From Parasponia andersonii (Eukaryota; Streptophyta; Magnoliopsida; Rosales; Cannabaceae), in the NCBI GenBank assembly GCA_002914805.1, contig JXTB01000114.1, positions 365,128 through 429,127 on the forward strand: a stretch of DNA of 64,000 nucleotides, given 5' to 3'. This document shows positions 48,639 through 59,826 of the stretch, one piece after another. Numbering within the stretch: position 1 is the stretch's first letter; each line of letters starts with the position of its first letter. Position numbers and translations under genes: made by a program. The notes below the pieces were generated by a model. That model did no database searches. It was not told the DNA's origin and saw only the letters and a list, made by a program, of their open reading frames with translations.

Positions 48639-50516
48639 TGTCATGACCCAAACTCCAGGCCAGTGGCAGAAAAGGAATTTCACAAGTGAAAATTCATAAT
48701 TTATTTTAGAAAATTTTAGAAAGACAACAATTAGTTTACAACAATAGTTCAAATTCCCACAGTTTGTGATCAACACTAGACATAAGCTGTTAATAATAGT
48801 AGTAAAACATAAATATGCATCACATCGTCATCACCAGTGGGCATCACATATAATACAAACTAAATCCAAAGTATGAACCTTAAATATTATTACAAGTCCA
48901 AGATGAGTATCTAAGTAATTACCAACCACAAACTAGGGTAAACTTCTTATTGGATTACTCCACCCCAGAGTTGCCCAAGTCGCACTATAAATCACCTAAG
49001 AAGGGAAAGAAAAGGGGTGAGCATTTGCATGCTCAGTAGGAATTTCAATTACCCTTTTTGATATGAATGAAACTTTTCAAACCTGCATGGTTAGCACCTT
49101 TCCAAAATCCATTTATAAAATAAGTTTGCAAAGTAATCAAAAATTAATCAAACATCATAAGAAATCATGTTCATCATTGTACATATCATAAATCAACCAA
49201 GTACAAGCACATACATGAGCTCTCATCCTCTCATCACGGTCCTGTAATACTCTGTAACAGAGATACTCAACATCCTGACACTACCCGAAAGTGTGTCAGT
49301 AAATCCTGCACAGGGGCCTAGGTCTCTCACCTAGCACTGCAGCAATTCGCTAGCGATCTAAATACCATGATACTAAAATGGAACTCAAGTACATGATCTT
49401 ATGGTAGGTACAATATATTATAGAGTGTGTAATAACCATGCATCAAGTATTTTAAGAAATCACGCTTTAATACTCATTTGGTATTATTCTGGGATTTACA
49501 GAAAATCGGGCAGCATAACGGCTGTATTTTCCCAAAATCAAAATTTTAAACCTGCATAAAAACCATAAAATCCAATCCCAGAAGAATCCAATATAGCTCA
49601 ACAGTTCACAAATTTATCAAATATCCAATTAAACCATTGAATTCCATGAAAATCGACATTTTCAAGAAATAGGTCATAATGCACATTCTAAATCAAAATA
49701 AGTATAAAACTTGGTAATTAAACATCTACCTCACTAGAATAATGATATCACGTCAATGGGTTCTCAAGACACTGTTGAACGATTGCTCGGAGGGTCGGGA
49801 ATCAATTCTAGGCCCTTGATCGCTCACTTGTGAAAAATTAACTCCTCAACGGAGCTTTGAATCGATAAACAAACCTCTTTATTGAACTCTTAGCACCCAA
49901 AATAGCTAGATTAGACATATGATTCGACCAGTTTGGGTCTGAGCCGATACCGGACTGGTGTTATGCAAAACGAGACAAAATCTAAGCAGTTAGATATGGT
50001 TTTTCGTGCCGATCACCAAATATAGTCAATACATATCAAACTTCACCATTTTTCGAGTACATTCCAAAAATGACAACAAAAATGAATTCTAACGATCGGA
50101 TCAAAAGTCGAACCCGAGCTCAAAATTACGCAAAAATGGCAACTTTTAATCCGGGCGAAATGAGATTGTGATATATATACCTGGAGAAAGCCCACGACGA
50201 GAGGATTCGATCGCCGCTGGTTTCGCGGTCACCGAAATTCACGCTGGCGAGCGGCGGAGCTTCATTCCCTCCCGCAGCAACGTGGCGGTCTGGTGTCTCG
50301 GAGCTCCGGCTGGGCAGCGCACTCATCTCATGCGGCAGCGGGCACTCCAAAGAGAGAGAGAGAGAGAGAGACGACTGAGGGAGAGAGAACAGGAGAGAGA
50401 GTGGAGAGAGAAACAATGAAGGGGGATGAATGGGTGAGAGAGAGTGAAAAAAAAGAAGATCTGATTTTTTTTTGGTCAAAAGACCCTTTTACCCTCTTGA
50501 ATAACAAGCTTTTATA
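48639..50516 (-). mobile_element. Gypsy B 5' LTR
   Basis: The plus-strand start is TGTCATGACCCAAACTCC and the end is 'aagcttttata' (the 3' LTR has aagagtttaca). Length is 1878 bp. It contains the 'gtgagcatttgcatgctcag' core (about 49017-49038), a GC-rich patch (50170-50345) and a GA-rich tract (50354-50445). The base after its end returns to LINE reverse transcriptase sequence. Confidence 0.9.
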
Positions 50517-51537
50517 GTGTTACTCCATCTAAAGATCTTCATCAATGGTGTTCACTTTCACTATATTTATTTCTTTTATGTATTAAGCGTTATCATCTCT
50601 TTCATTAGTAGCAGAGGAAAATTCAAAGATTATAGGACTTGCTCTCCTTCATGCCTTAAAGTAAATCACTTGTTCTTTGCTGATGACCCCTCATTTTCTC
50701 ATGGCTTACTCATCGGATAATTTGAAGCTTAAGGAGATTTTTTCCATTTATGAAAGAGCTTCTGGCTTAAGTATCAGTTCTGAAAAATCGGTAATTATGT
50801 TCAATCCTAACGTAGCAGAATCTCAAAGAGAAGAGATTTTGGCCATTTTAGGGTTAACTCGAGTTCAATCTCATGATACTTATCTTAGTCTCCCCGTAAT
50901 TGTTGGCTAAAATAGGTACAAGAAATTTTTAGCTATAAATGAGTGATTATGAAAAAAAAATCAAGGTATGGAAACAAAATTTATTTTCCATTTAAGAGGT
51001 GTAAAGTGCTAGTGAAGGCAATGTTACAAGTAGTTCCATGTTACGTAATGAGCATTTTTAATCTCTTGCAAACTCTTTGTAAAGATTTGTGCTCCATTCT
51101 AATCAAATTTTGGTAGGGGTCTTCTAATGGAAAGAAAAGAATTACTTGGTTTTTGTGAGAACAACTCTGTCTTCCCAAGGCTCTAAGAGGTTTAACCAAG
51201 CTTTAGTCGCAAAATAGACATGGCAAATTATTCATAATCCTAACTCTCTTATCTCTCATATTCTTAAAAATAAGTATTTTCTTAATACTAGCTTTTTAGA
51301 GGCAGAAGATAAGTCTCGGTCCTTTTTTTCTACGAAAGAGCATTTTATGGGCTCGTGAATTGCCAAGCAAACGCATCCATTGGCAAATTGGGGATGGAGA
51401 ATCTGGCCGGGTTAGAGAAGATCCTTGGCTTTCTTGGCCATCTCTTTCTACCCAATCACTAGACTACTGGAGCCAAACATCAAAGTGTCCTCTCTTCTCT
51501 TAGGACCTGGCTAATGGAACGAAACTCTCATACCTAG
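50517..51537 (+). pseudogene. LINE piece 2: middle and C-terminal part of L1 reverse transcriptase
   Basis: Plus-strand reading in several frames shows a degenerate 'SLYLFLLC' region (the 'PLSPYLF' motif of L1 RT, about 50570-50600). The catalytic FADD (about 50683-50694) is preceded by 'VNHLF'. Then come 'LKEIFSIYERASGLSISSEK' (about 50730-50790), 'LVKAMLQVVPCYVMSIF' (about 51010-51060) and an RT-connection region with 'LPKALRGL'. Stops and shifts are frequent. The piece begins right at gypsy B's LTR end and stops at element C's LTR start, so the LINE was the target of both. Confidence 0.88.
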
Positions 51538-52172
51538 TGTTGATGGAGGTTTTGTCAACAATAAATTTAGAAAAAATTAAGAGATGTGGCTTGTATAAAT
51601 TGGGTTATTAATCAAAGTAAATAAAGAGACACAGGATTTTATAGTGGTTTAACCCCCAAAAAAAGGAGCTTACGTCCACTGTTTTTCACTATTTTATGGA
51701 GAATTATAAGTACTCAAAGTTACCATATCTCGTCTGGAAATCTCTCTCAAATTGGAAGTCAGAATTTAGAAATCAGAAAATTTCAATCCCCGTCTAAAAC
51801 ATTGAGTTCCCTTTATATAGGTGAGGGTAACTCAATGTTCCTAATTGTGAAAATGGGTAACTATACAATCGGGTAATACAATTTGAGTAACAACATAATT
51901 GGGTAACCACTTAAAATGGGTAACTGGTCGATCATAAAAGAGAGACTTCTGTTTCCCTTTCCTTGCAGGTTATCTGTTTGACGAAGCAGAGACTTGTTTC
52001 CTTTTCTTTCAGAGGAGGTCGCTCATAACTTATACAGAGGAGGTCGCACATAACTTACACAGAGGAAGTCGCACGTAACCTATGCGGAGGAGGTCGCACG
52101 TAACTTACACGGAGGAGGTCGAACTTAACTCCTACTCATGCGATCTGACATAGGATTTTAGACTGCACAACA
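51538..52172 (-). mobile_element. Element C 3' LTR
   Basis: The plus-strand start is TGTTGATGGAGG and the end is CTGCACAACA; 635 bp. It is identical in length to the other LTR, with scattered substitutions. It contains the 25-bp tandem repeat. Confidence 0.92.
52012..52130 (-). repeat. 25-bp tandem repeat in element C LTR
   Basis: Five units of 'gaggaggtcgcacataactt' plus 'acaca', exact 25-bp period, with a few substitutions. The same array lies in the other LTR at about 59666-59784. Confidence 0.92.
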
Positions 52173-53160
52173 ATTGCCCCCCAGCTCCATTAGTTCTTTA
52201 GGACAAAATGGAGCTTCCTTTTAATGTAGGTGAGTGCGAACTTAAAAAATGCGATGTCACGACCTAGACTTGAGATCCTTGAAGAGTCGAAAAGTCGCCA
52301 AATCTCAAATCTCACCTTTCTCAAGATCATGCGTACCTTTTTCTGACGGACGAAAACACGTGTTGCCTTTTCTAAGATAGATAGCAGAACTCGAGGAGAG
52401 TCAAGGATATCGATGATGCCAACCGTCCTTTTTAAACCAAATCTTTTCAAATTTTGAAAGATTCTGATCTATCTTCGGAAAAAATCAAATCTCACGTGAA
52501 CTTCGGCCTTTAGATCTGAAAATCAAATACCTTGATCTATGGCTGTGATTTAACAGTGCTTAAGATATAAATATCGGAAATCAATCTGTTTCTACTCTAT
52601 TACATTGTTTCCATCTTTTCTTAGAAAATACCGAAGTTTCAAAGACTACAGCGTTGTTTCATCCTTCAGCTCGCACAATTCCAGTACCTTCTCCGACAGA
52701 GTTCAAACCATCTCAATCCCTCCGCTTCTGAAGAAAGGTTATTTCATTTCTTCTCTCTTATTTTTCTGTTTGTTCTTGGAAAAATAATTTCAATTTCTAG
52801 GAATAGAAACACATCCTACATTAGAACAAAGTGAAATGGGAATTATTTTTCTCCTTTTTCCGGTTCATAAAGTAGACTTCTCTAGCTAATAGTCAGAGAA
52901 ACCGTGAGAAGAATTTCTAGGGTCTGATACCCTATTTTATTTTCCGACGAACTGCTCGAACATTTATTTTCTGACAAACTGCTTGAACATTTATTTTCTA
53001 GACGAACTGCTCGAACAATTTTTATGAATCCGTAGACCTCTTAGGAATAAATCGATGAGCTTGCTTGTTAGTATAATCCTAGGATGAATTCCCAAAGTAC
53101 TGGCATAGTGAGAATCCTCGATGCTCGCATAGGACTAAATCCATCTGTATTTCTTTTCAG

Positions 53161-55298
53161 ATGTCTAGTAGTGAGGAATTTAGGGAAGGGAATGCATTTT
53201 CTGGAGAATCTGACTCGAGTGTTAGCTCCATTAACCTTGAAGACTACCTTGAGCCGGAACCCGAGGTAGAAATAACAAGGGTTAGGCAAAGTAGTCCTCG
53301 CATAAGCGATCTCCCCCAGGACCAGTGGCCCCGACATATCAGGGATGCCCCTGCATTTTCATCAGGCTATCAATACGTAGAGGGGAATTGGTCATGCACT
53401 AATATAAAGACAAGCTGCACATCGAACAAACTCAACAAAATCGCGAGCAGCTATAAGATCGCCATACCCCTTCGCCTACCTATGGAATTTAACCGACCAC
53501 ACACTCTACCACGTGGACTCACTTCTTTTTCTGAAGCAGTCCTCAAGTGTGGCGTGCATCTCCCACTCCATCCGTATATAAAATCGATTATTGACTACTA
53601 TGGGGTCGTCCCTTTTCAACTGACCCCTAATACCTATAGATATATGGTAGGTTTGTATATATTGTACCATAAATTAGGTTTAGAGACCCCTTCTCCTGAA
53701 GAATTCGCTTGGTTTTACCAAATGAAATCAAACCCGCCAGATCTTGGCTTCTTCTATGCAAGCAAATGGTTGAACCAGACAATAAAAATGATCTACGGGG
53801 TTTGCAACAACATGGGAAAATGGAAAAATCAATTTTTTCACTTTGACTATGCGGCTAACGGCTTCTTTCAAAATCCCAGTAGGTAGTCTTCCAATTTATC
53901 GCCTCTCTATTTTATTACTTTTATACTAATCGCATTCAAATGTCATCGCAGATAATAGGGATCGACCCGGACTCTCCAGGGAACAGCTCGCAAGGGTATA
54001 TAAAATCAACGACCCTCCAATTTAGGAATTTAATTGGAAGGTACTAGGTACTTCAAATAACCTGGTCACTTGCGGTCCGCTTCCAAAGGGAGCCGCGTTC
54101 CCAGACCCCCCGGTCCTTTCGTCTAAACTATCGAGCTTGAAGAAGAAGCTAAGGAAAAGGATGGATTTAGGTGCCTCGTCTTCCAGAACTAGAAAACGAA
54201 AAGCACCAGCCACCCATCCAACCTCAGAACCTTCCTCTCCAGAGACAGCGTCACTACCAGCTCCTCAACCAGCTCCACAAGAAGAAGGTAATCATATATA
54301 TGCATTCTAATTACCTTTATATTATATCTCCTCGATCACTGACATATCTATACAGAAATGGTTATCGGTAGCAGCTTGCGAGCACCACCCTCGACTCTCG
54401 GGTCCATGACAAAAACCAAGACACTCGAGAGTACTCCGTCATCGAAAGGGAAAGAGAAGGTTGGCAGCTCCAAGAAAAGAAAAGTTGCCTTCGAGAACTT
54501 CCCAGCAAGCTCACCTCCACTACAGCCTCAGCCAACGAGCCATCCTAAACCACCTAGAGAGGCTGCCACTTCTTCGGAACCGATCCTGGCATATAAAGAT
54601 GAAGAGCACTTCGCGCTCCTCGACCAATTACCAGAGAAGGCTGGTATGAGCGCAGCCTTCATTGATCGCTTCAGACTGAGGAAGGCTGGGAGCGGATAAA
54701 GCGACGATCTACCAAGGTCGCTTTCGGTTCCACGATGAGGATGCTGGCCAATGTAAGTACTTTTCTATTCTCTCCTCGAATGTATTCTCCTAGTACTAAT
54801 GACTATATTTTTCAGACCGCGGCTGCTGCTGTCCTGATGCACGACCCGGTTCTCGAATACTTAGAGAAGGCAGAAAAAGTTGAAGAAATAACCCAAGCAT
54901 TCGAGAATTCGGAGAAAGCTCGGGAGGAGGAGAAAACGGCCTTCAACTTGGAGAGGCAGCAAATGCTTGAAGACCTGGTCAAGGAGAGACTCGAGAAGGA
55001 GAATCTCGAGGAGAAAGTCAAAGAGCTCGAGAAGACCATCTCTGAGCATCCGGATCGCATGAGGGAAGCGACCACTGAGGCGGTTCACAAAGCTATTGAG
55101 GAGTTCAAGACGACTGAAGTCAAAGAACTCGAAGATAAAGCTAGTGATATCGCCTCGTCGACCATCATTTTCAATATTTTCTGCGAGCATCCGGATTTTG
55201 ACTTCTCTATCCTTGGTGAGGACGTGGTCGAGCTCGACCAAAGTTGGAGGGAGAATACTGCCAAAGCTAGAGATGGTGGCGTGAGCCCTTCCGTATAG
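53161..55298 (+). CDS. Antisense, apparently spliced gene of element C (putative gypsy-type transposon protein, Transposase_28-like)
   Basis: Four exons are supported: 53161-53878, 53952-54287, 54356-54752 and 54816-55298. Each boundary has GT/AG, and joining them keeps the reading phase. The start ATG is right after an AG. The first exon (239 codons) has an acidic N-terminus and then 'PLRLPMEFNRPHTLPRG', 'LPLHPYIKSIIDYYG' and 'FQLTPNTYRYMVGLY', the pattern of the plant 'putative gypsy type transposon' family. Exon 2 is basic and Pro/Ser-rich, with 'SRTRKRKAP' (a possible nuclear signal). Exon 4 is a long coiled coil (Glu/Lys-rich, about 54850-55140). One in-frame TAG (54025-54027) and one frameshift near 54680 mean this copy is probably inactive. 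It runs opposite to gag. Its function is not established; such ORFs are known as extra antisense ORFs of Tat elements. Confidence 0.8.
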
Positions 55299-56473
55299 CA
55301 CCTGTATATAATATTTTTTTTTGGTTAAATATTTTTAGAACAATATGTACGAGTGAATAAATTTTAATAAATATTATAATTTCCCTCAGATGTTCTTGCA
55401 AAATAACACAATAATAATTTTAACCAAATAGTCAATCACTAAGTGACTGATCAGTATGCTTTTAGCAATTTGAATCCAACTAACTTAAAACGAATTTTAA
55501 GTGTTAGGATAGGTTAGGTCGCTTTAGAAAATAGTATACGAGTGATGCAAACTCAACTGTTTCAAAAGTTCCATGTCAAAATAGGATATAGCAATATATC
55601 ACATCGAACAATGAACATTTGTCTTAGTTACTTTTTTGTTCGAAGAGGGAAATTGCGTAATACGACATGCTGAGGCATGAAGCGAGGAGAAAATCCTAGG
55701 ATTTTAAGGAATTTCAGATACTTCGACTATCTAAATCTCCATCTCCTCTAAATGGACATTTGCATAGTCCCTTAGGAAACAAGTAGGAGATAACATTCTG
55801 ATCCCACTGCCCCTCGAGTTTTATGGTGTCCGAAAACTGCCATAAAACTATAAAAAGATGAACAGAAACAAGTAGGAGATAAAATCTGATCCTACTACCC
55901 CTAAGTTTCATGGTGTTCGAAAACTGCCATAAAGATGAATCAAACAAAGTTGAAGTAATAGCCGAAGAAATATTATTGACGAATGACGATCAACGAATGA
56001 CGAATGACGATCAGCGAATAACGAATAACGAATGACGGTCAACGAATGACGATCAACGAATGACGAACAACGAATGACGATCAACGAATGAGTAATCTTT
56101 ATTGATGAATGACGAAAATATGAAGATATTCATGAAAGTTAACTGATAAAAGCGACGAAGCTGTCCTACACTCCAGGTATGCTCGATCTTTTATCCACCA
56201 GATCGAGTTGACTTATATATCCCAGGTCGAATGATGGCAATAATAATAGATTCTCAAGAGGGTTCTGAAGAACGAGGTCTTGCCGAAGAACAAGTTTGCC
56301 AACAAATCTTCGTCCGACTTTAGGGTTATAACATCGAGCAGTGCACTGTTGATATGATGCGATCTGAAGCTGAAACTGCTCGCGCCTTTCTTCTAAGAGA
56401 TCGAGCTCAATCCTTATCAGCGCACTGCTTGGATCTTGCTCATGATATTCGGATTAATCCCGAAGATTAGATT
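55299..56473. other. Element C non-coding middle, where pol would be expected
   Basis: No RT, RNase H or integrase motif in any frame. It contains an 89-bp direct duplication (55776-55864 and 55865-about 55940, 'gaaacaagtaggagataa') and a 'cgaatgacgatca' minisatellite (55978-56090). This gap between the protease linker and the antisense gene marks the loss of pol. Confidence 0.8.
55978..56090. repeat. Short tandem repeat 'gacgaatgacgatcaac'
   Basis: Irregular repetition of 'aacgaatgacg' and 'gatcaacgaatgacg' words in 7-bp and 16-17-bp steps. Confidence 0.9.
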
Positions 56474-57235
56474 TCAGAAAAGCGACCAATGAAGCTCGCA
56501 CAGGTTCCTGAATCTCTGTTCCAATCTCGTCTTGGAAGACATGTCGAATAATAAATCCTCCAGATCTTCAATGGGTCCAGTTATGACCTCTTCGTCTATT
56601 TCTCGAGGATTGAAGTCTTCGCCGGTCATTTCGATTGACGCTTTCACTATCGACTCGACTGATGCTTTGTCTGACGACTCGACTGACGCTTTGTCTGATG
56701 ACTCGACTGACGTTTTGCTCGCTTCCTTGACTGACGCTTTGCCCGCTGCCTCAACTGACACTTTGCTCGCTGCCTTGACTAACGCTTTGCCCGCTGCCTC
56801 GACTGACGCTTTGCTCGCTGCCTCGACTAATGCTTCCTCTGGCAGGTGGATCATCATTGTGCGGGGCGTCGCTTCCTTTGCTGCGAGTTTTAGCGAGTTG
56901 TTATAACAAGTCCTCGCATCATATTGGTTTCCTCGCACCTCACCTACTCCGTGTTGGGTCGGGAACTTCATAGTGAGATGGTAGATCGAGGTAGTGGCGG
57001 TAGGCTTCAAGTCGCTCTAATTCAACCCCATCTTCTTAAAGGTGTCAAAGTACAGGATGTCCACAGCACTCCCGTTATCAACCAATACTCGCCATAATTG
57101 TGTGCTTCCACAGTTGATTTTTATGACCAACGCGTCATTATGCGGATAATGGACTTCCCTTGCGTCCTGTTCTGTGAAGGTAACGTTCATGTCCAGTACT
57201 CGTTGAAGCTTGCGTGGTCGCTGCTGAAGATGCAT
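56474..57235 (-). pseudogene. Element C protease and linker
   Basis: On the minus strand, 'LVDNGSAVDILYFDTFKKMG' (about 57085-57020) is a retrotransposon aspartic protease active site (D-N-G-S). A stop and shift lie near 57010. The next frame holds 'LTMKFPTQHGVGEVRGNQYD' (about 56975-56915), the C-terminal protease segment. The linker then contains the 24-bp minisatellite (Ala/Ser/Lys-rich repeats) and ends 'EDFNPREID' and 'GPIEDLEDL', a segment that normally precedes RT in Tat elements. RT does not follow. Confidence 0.88.
56633..56838 (-). repeat. 24-bp coding minisatellite, about 8.5 units
   Basis: The unit is 'gactgacgctttgctcgctg' plus 'cctc'. Starts at 56633 and 56825 are exactly 8 x 24 bp apart. 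The period is a multiple of three, so on the minus strand it encodes an in-frame 8-residue repeat of the type EAA(G/S)KASV. Confidence 0.93.
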
Positions 57236-57388
57236 GACGTTAGTTAATGGCTGTTGTCGAGCTTCTCGTGCATACCTGTCTTGAGCTCTTTTCGAATCTC
57301 CACTAATATGCGGTCCTCCGAAGATAGTTCGGACTTCGCGCTGGATTTCTGGAGGTCGTTGTTGGTTCTCTTCTCGCCTTTCATCGTT

Positions 57389-59129
57389 CTACCTGGTGTA
57401 CTGCCGCAACTGTCTCTCTTTAATCAGCCTTTCAATTTCATCCTTCAGGGCAAAGCAATCATTAGTATTATGCCCAATATCATTATGATACTGGTAGAAC
57501 TTGTTGGGGTCGCGCTTTGCCCTGTCCCGCTCCATCGGTTCCGGTTGATGGTATTGCTCCTTTTGGTTTGTGACCGCATAGATATGATCTATGGGAGCGT
57601 TTAACTCGGTGTGATTGTTGAACCGCAAGAGAGCTCTTGAAATCTCCTATTTTTTGGGTCTAGGCTAATTTTTCGTCTGCTGTTCATTACTCATTTTATT
57701 CTTATTACTGTTATTGTTGGTAATGACTGCGTCTTTAGTAGCATCTTTCCTTCTTTCTGTCTTTTGAAGATTCTCGCGTGAAGATTCTACCCTCAGATGC
57801 CGACCAACCCTTCGGTAGAAATCTTCGAGAGTTCTACATTCTCGCTCAAGTAATTCCTCCCAGAGTTTAGTTTCTGGTCGCACTCCGACCATCATGAGAG
57901 TTAGAATTCCTCCCTCAGGTAGGTTATTGACCTTTGCTAACTCTGAGGTAAATCGATTGAGATAAGATCGTAGAGTCTCCTCTGGACCTTGCCGGATTGT
58001 AGACAAGCTAACAAGTGAAACTGTGAAATTCTTGGCAGCTTGAAACTGTCTCAAGAATGCCGTCTGAAGCTATTGCCAGGACGAGATCAAGCCAAATTTG
58101 ATTCCTCAGAACCATTTCTTTGCTGCTCCCGAGAGAGTTTCACAAAAATCTACAACGTGCATGATCATTGACACGATGTAGTTCCATCAAGTCACTGAAG
58201 TGATCCATATGGTCCTGTGGATCAGTTTTCCCATCAAAAGTGTTAATGGTGGGAAGTCTGAATCCAGTGGGAAGGGCTACAGCTCGAACCTCCTCGCTGA
58301 ATGGCGACTGACGATACCCATCAGTGAGCTCATCGTCCAAACCAGCAAGTGCGTCTAATGCGATCCTTAAATTGTGAATATCGACGTTCGGAGGGAAAGC
58401 ATCATCTCTTACTAGCGGCAAAGGTGGTCTTTGATTGTTATCTCGATGCACGGTGGGTTGGTCAGGCAGAGTCTTCTGTGACCTGTAAGAGGAATCCAAC
58501 GAAATAGTGCGACGAGACTGGCTTTGGTCATTATGATGAAATATGGATCGATCATGGATACGTCGTCGCTCCAAGTATTGTCTTAGGTTTGCAGGATCTT
58601 GTCTTGACTCTCTGCTGATCCTTTCGAAGATGCTTCTCGATAATCTTTTTTGTTCACTGCTCAAGCGATCTTGACTATTAGTGGATTTACGAGAAGGTTG
58701 TCCACGATCATGGTTAGTACTTGAACTCTCCATACCAGATTCTGGAGGCAAGTTTGTGACCTTGCCTTTTCTTTTGGAGATGCGATCTTCATGACGCTCT
58801 TGCTAGGTTCTTAGCTGGTCGCGTCTTCTTGTCTCTAAGATCTGTATTCCTCTCTCAGGTAGTTGAGCAAGACGTTCTTTGGGACGTTCGTGCAGTGGTA
58901 GGGTCACCATCTGCCCTTCAGCAAGTCGTCGCAGGGTGTCATTGATCTGGTTAGTGACTTGCTGAAGGTTCACCAGTGTCTCCTCCGTGCGATCCTATCT
59001 CTAAGAAAGGTTTTCTGCTGCGGTCATAGTAGGCTGATCCTGAGCGGGGTCTGCCTGTATAGCAGCAATGTTTTGGGGTTAGTTTTGGCTAGTTTCGGTG
59101 ACTCTGGTAGTGTTTCTGGTGTTTGCCAT
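57389..59129 (-). pseudogene. Element C gag
   Basis: ATG at 59129 ('MANTRNTTRVTETS'). Stops occur within the first 120 codons, then a 203-codon open stretch (58751-58140), rich in Arg/Ser/Gln, leads to 'FRLPTINTFDGKTDPQDHM' (about 58260-58205). The retrotransposon-gag core follows: 'CETLSGAAKKWF' (about 58150-58110), then 'FLRQFQAAKNF', 'QGPEETLRSYLNRF' and 'FYRRVGRHLRVES' (58054-57665). A Tat-type zinc-finger segment 'YHNDIGHNTNDC' (about 57500-57465) ends it; its first Cys is not evident. Gag would form the particle that packages element RNA. Confidence 0.88.
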
Positions 59130-59174
59130 TAATAAAAAGGTGAAATTTGACAAACTGTTTTAGCCGGAATAGCC

Positions 59175-59190
59175 CTCCTTCTAGCGCTAA
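59175..59190 (-). other. Element C primer-binding site
   Basis: The plus strand 'ctccttctagcgctaa' next to the LTR is the complement of TTAGCGCTAGAAGGAG. It resembles the TGGCGCTAGAAGGAGGG-type PBS I associate with some plant gypsy elements. The tRNA is not assigned. Confidence 0.65.
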
Positions 59191-59191
59191 T

Positions 59192-59826
59192 TGTTGATGG
59201 AGGTTTTGGCAACAATAAATTTAGAAAAAATTAAGAGATGTGGCTTGTGTGAATTGAGTTATTAATCAAAGCAAATAAAGAGACACAAGATTTTATAGTG
59301 GTTCAGCCCCGAAAAATATGAGCTTACGTCCACTGTTTTTCACTACTTTATGGAGAATTACAAGCACTCAAAATTACAATGTCTCGTCTGGAAATCTCTC
59401 TCAAATTAGAAGTCAGAATTTAGAAATCAGAAAATTTCAATCTCCGTCTGAAACATTGAGTTCCTTTTATATAGGATAAGATAACTCAATGTTCCTAATT
59501 ATGAAAACGGGTAACTATACAATCGGGTAATACAATTTGAGTAACAACATAATTGGATAACCACTTAAAAAGGGTAACTGGTTGATCATGAAAGAGAGAC
59601 TTCTGTTTCCCTTTCCTTACAGGTTACCTGTTTGACAAAACAGAGACTTATTTCCTTTTCTTTCGGAGGAGGTCGCTCATAACTTATACAGAGGAGGTCG
59701 CACATAACTTACACGGAAGAGGTCGCACGTAACCTGTGTGGAGGAGATCGCACATAACTTACACGGAGGAGGTCAAACTTAACTCCTACTCATGCGACCT
59801 GACATAGGATTTTAGACTGCACAACA
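59192..59826 (-). mobile_element. Element C 5' LTR
   Basis: Starts TGTTGATGGAGG and ends CTGCACAACA on the plus strand; 635 bp. It holds the same 25-bp array (59666-59784). LINE sequence resumes after the CCTAG duplication. Confidence 0.92.

Larger units (their letters stand above)
42487..50516 (-). mobile_element. Gypsy element B (chromovirus-like), nearly full length, 3' LTR truncated
   Basis: Minus-strand order from right to left: 5' LTR (50516-48639), PBS (48630-48618), gag (48496-about 47260), protease, reverse transcriptase, RNase H, integrase, chromodomain-like tail (to about 43830), polypurine tract (43790-43777) and a 3' LTR of which only 43776-42487 remains. Its right end abuts LINE RT sequence. 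The left end is cut and fused to the CACTA element. Many stops make it inactive. Confidence 0.93.
51538..59826 (-). mobile_element. Element C: non-autonomous Tat-like gypsy element with an antisense gene
   Basis: Two 635-bp LTRs (51538-52172 and 59192-59826) and a perfect 5-bp TSD CCTAG (51533-51537 and 59827-59831). The PBS next to the right LTR and the polypurine tract next to the left LTR ('attgccccccagctcc', 52173-52188, complement) set minus-strand orientation. Minus-strand gag and protease are present. No reverse transcriptase, RNase H or integrase is found. A plus-strand spliced gene lies on the 3' side of the element. Gag plus an antisense extra ORF is characteristic of the Tat lineage of Ty3/gypsy (family knowledge). 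Confidence 0.9.

Noticed and set aside
52012-52130. CRISPR-like spaced repeats
   Set aside because: Units are contiguous with no unique spacers, occur in both LTRs, and the genome is plant.
53161-55298. Host gene with introns
   Set aside because: It lies fully within element C between LTRs with a matching TSD and resembles the antisense ORF known in Tat elements. It also has a stop and a frameshift.
54812-55301. Minus-strand ORFs opposite exon 4 of the antisense gene
   Set aside because: Ser/Phe/Leu-rich shadows of the coiled-coil coding sequence.
56532-56906. Plus-strand ORF rich in Ser/Asp/Thr/Ala
   Set aside because: Shadow of the 24-bp minisatellite read on the opposite strand from the real protease linker.
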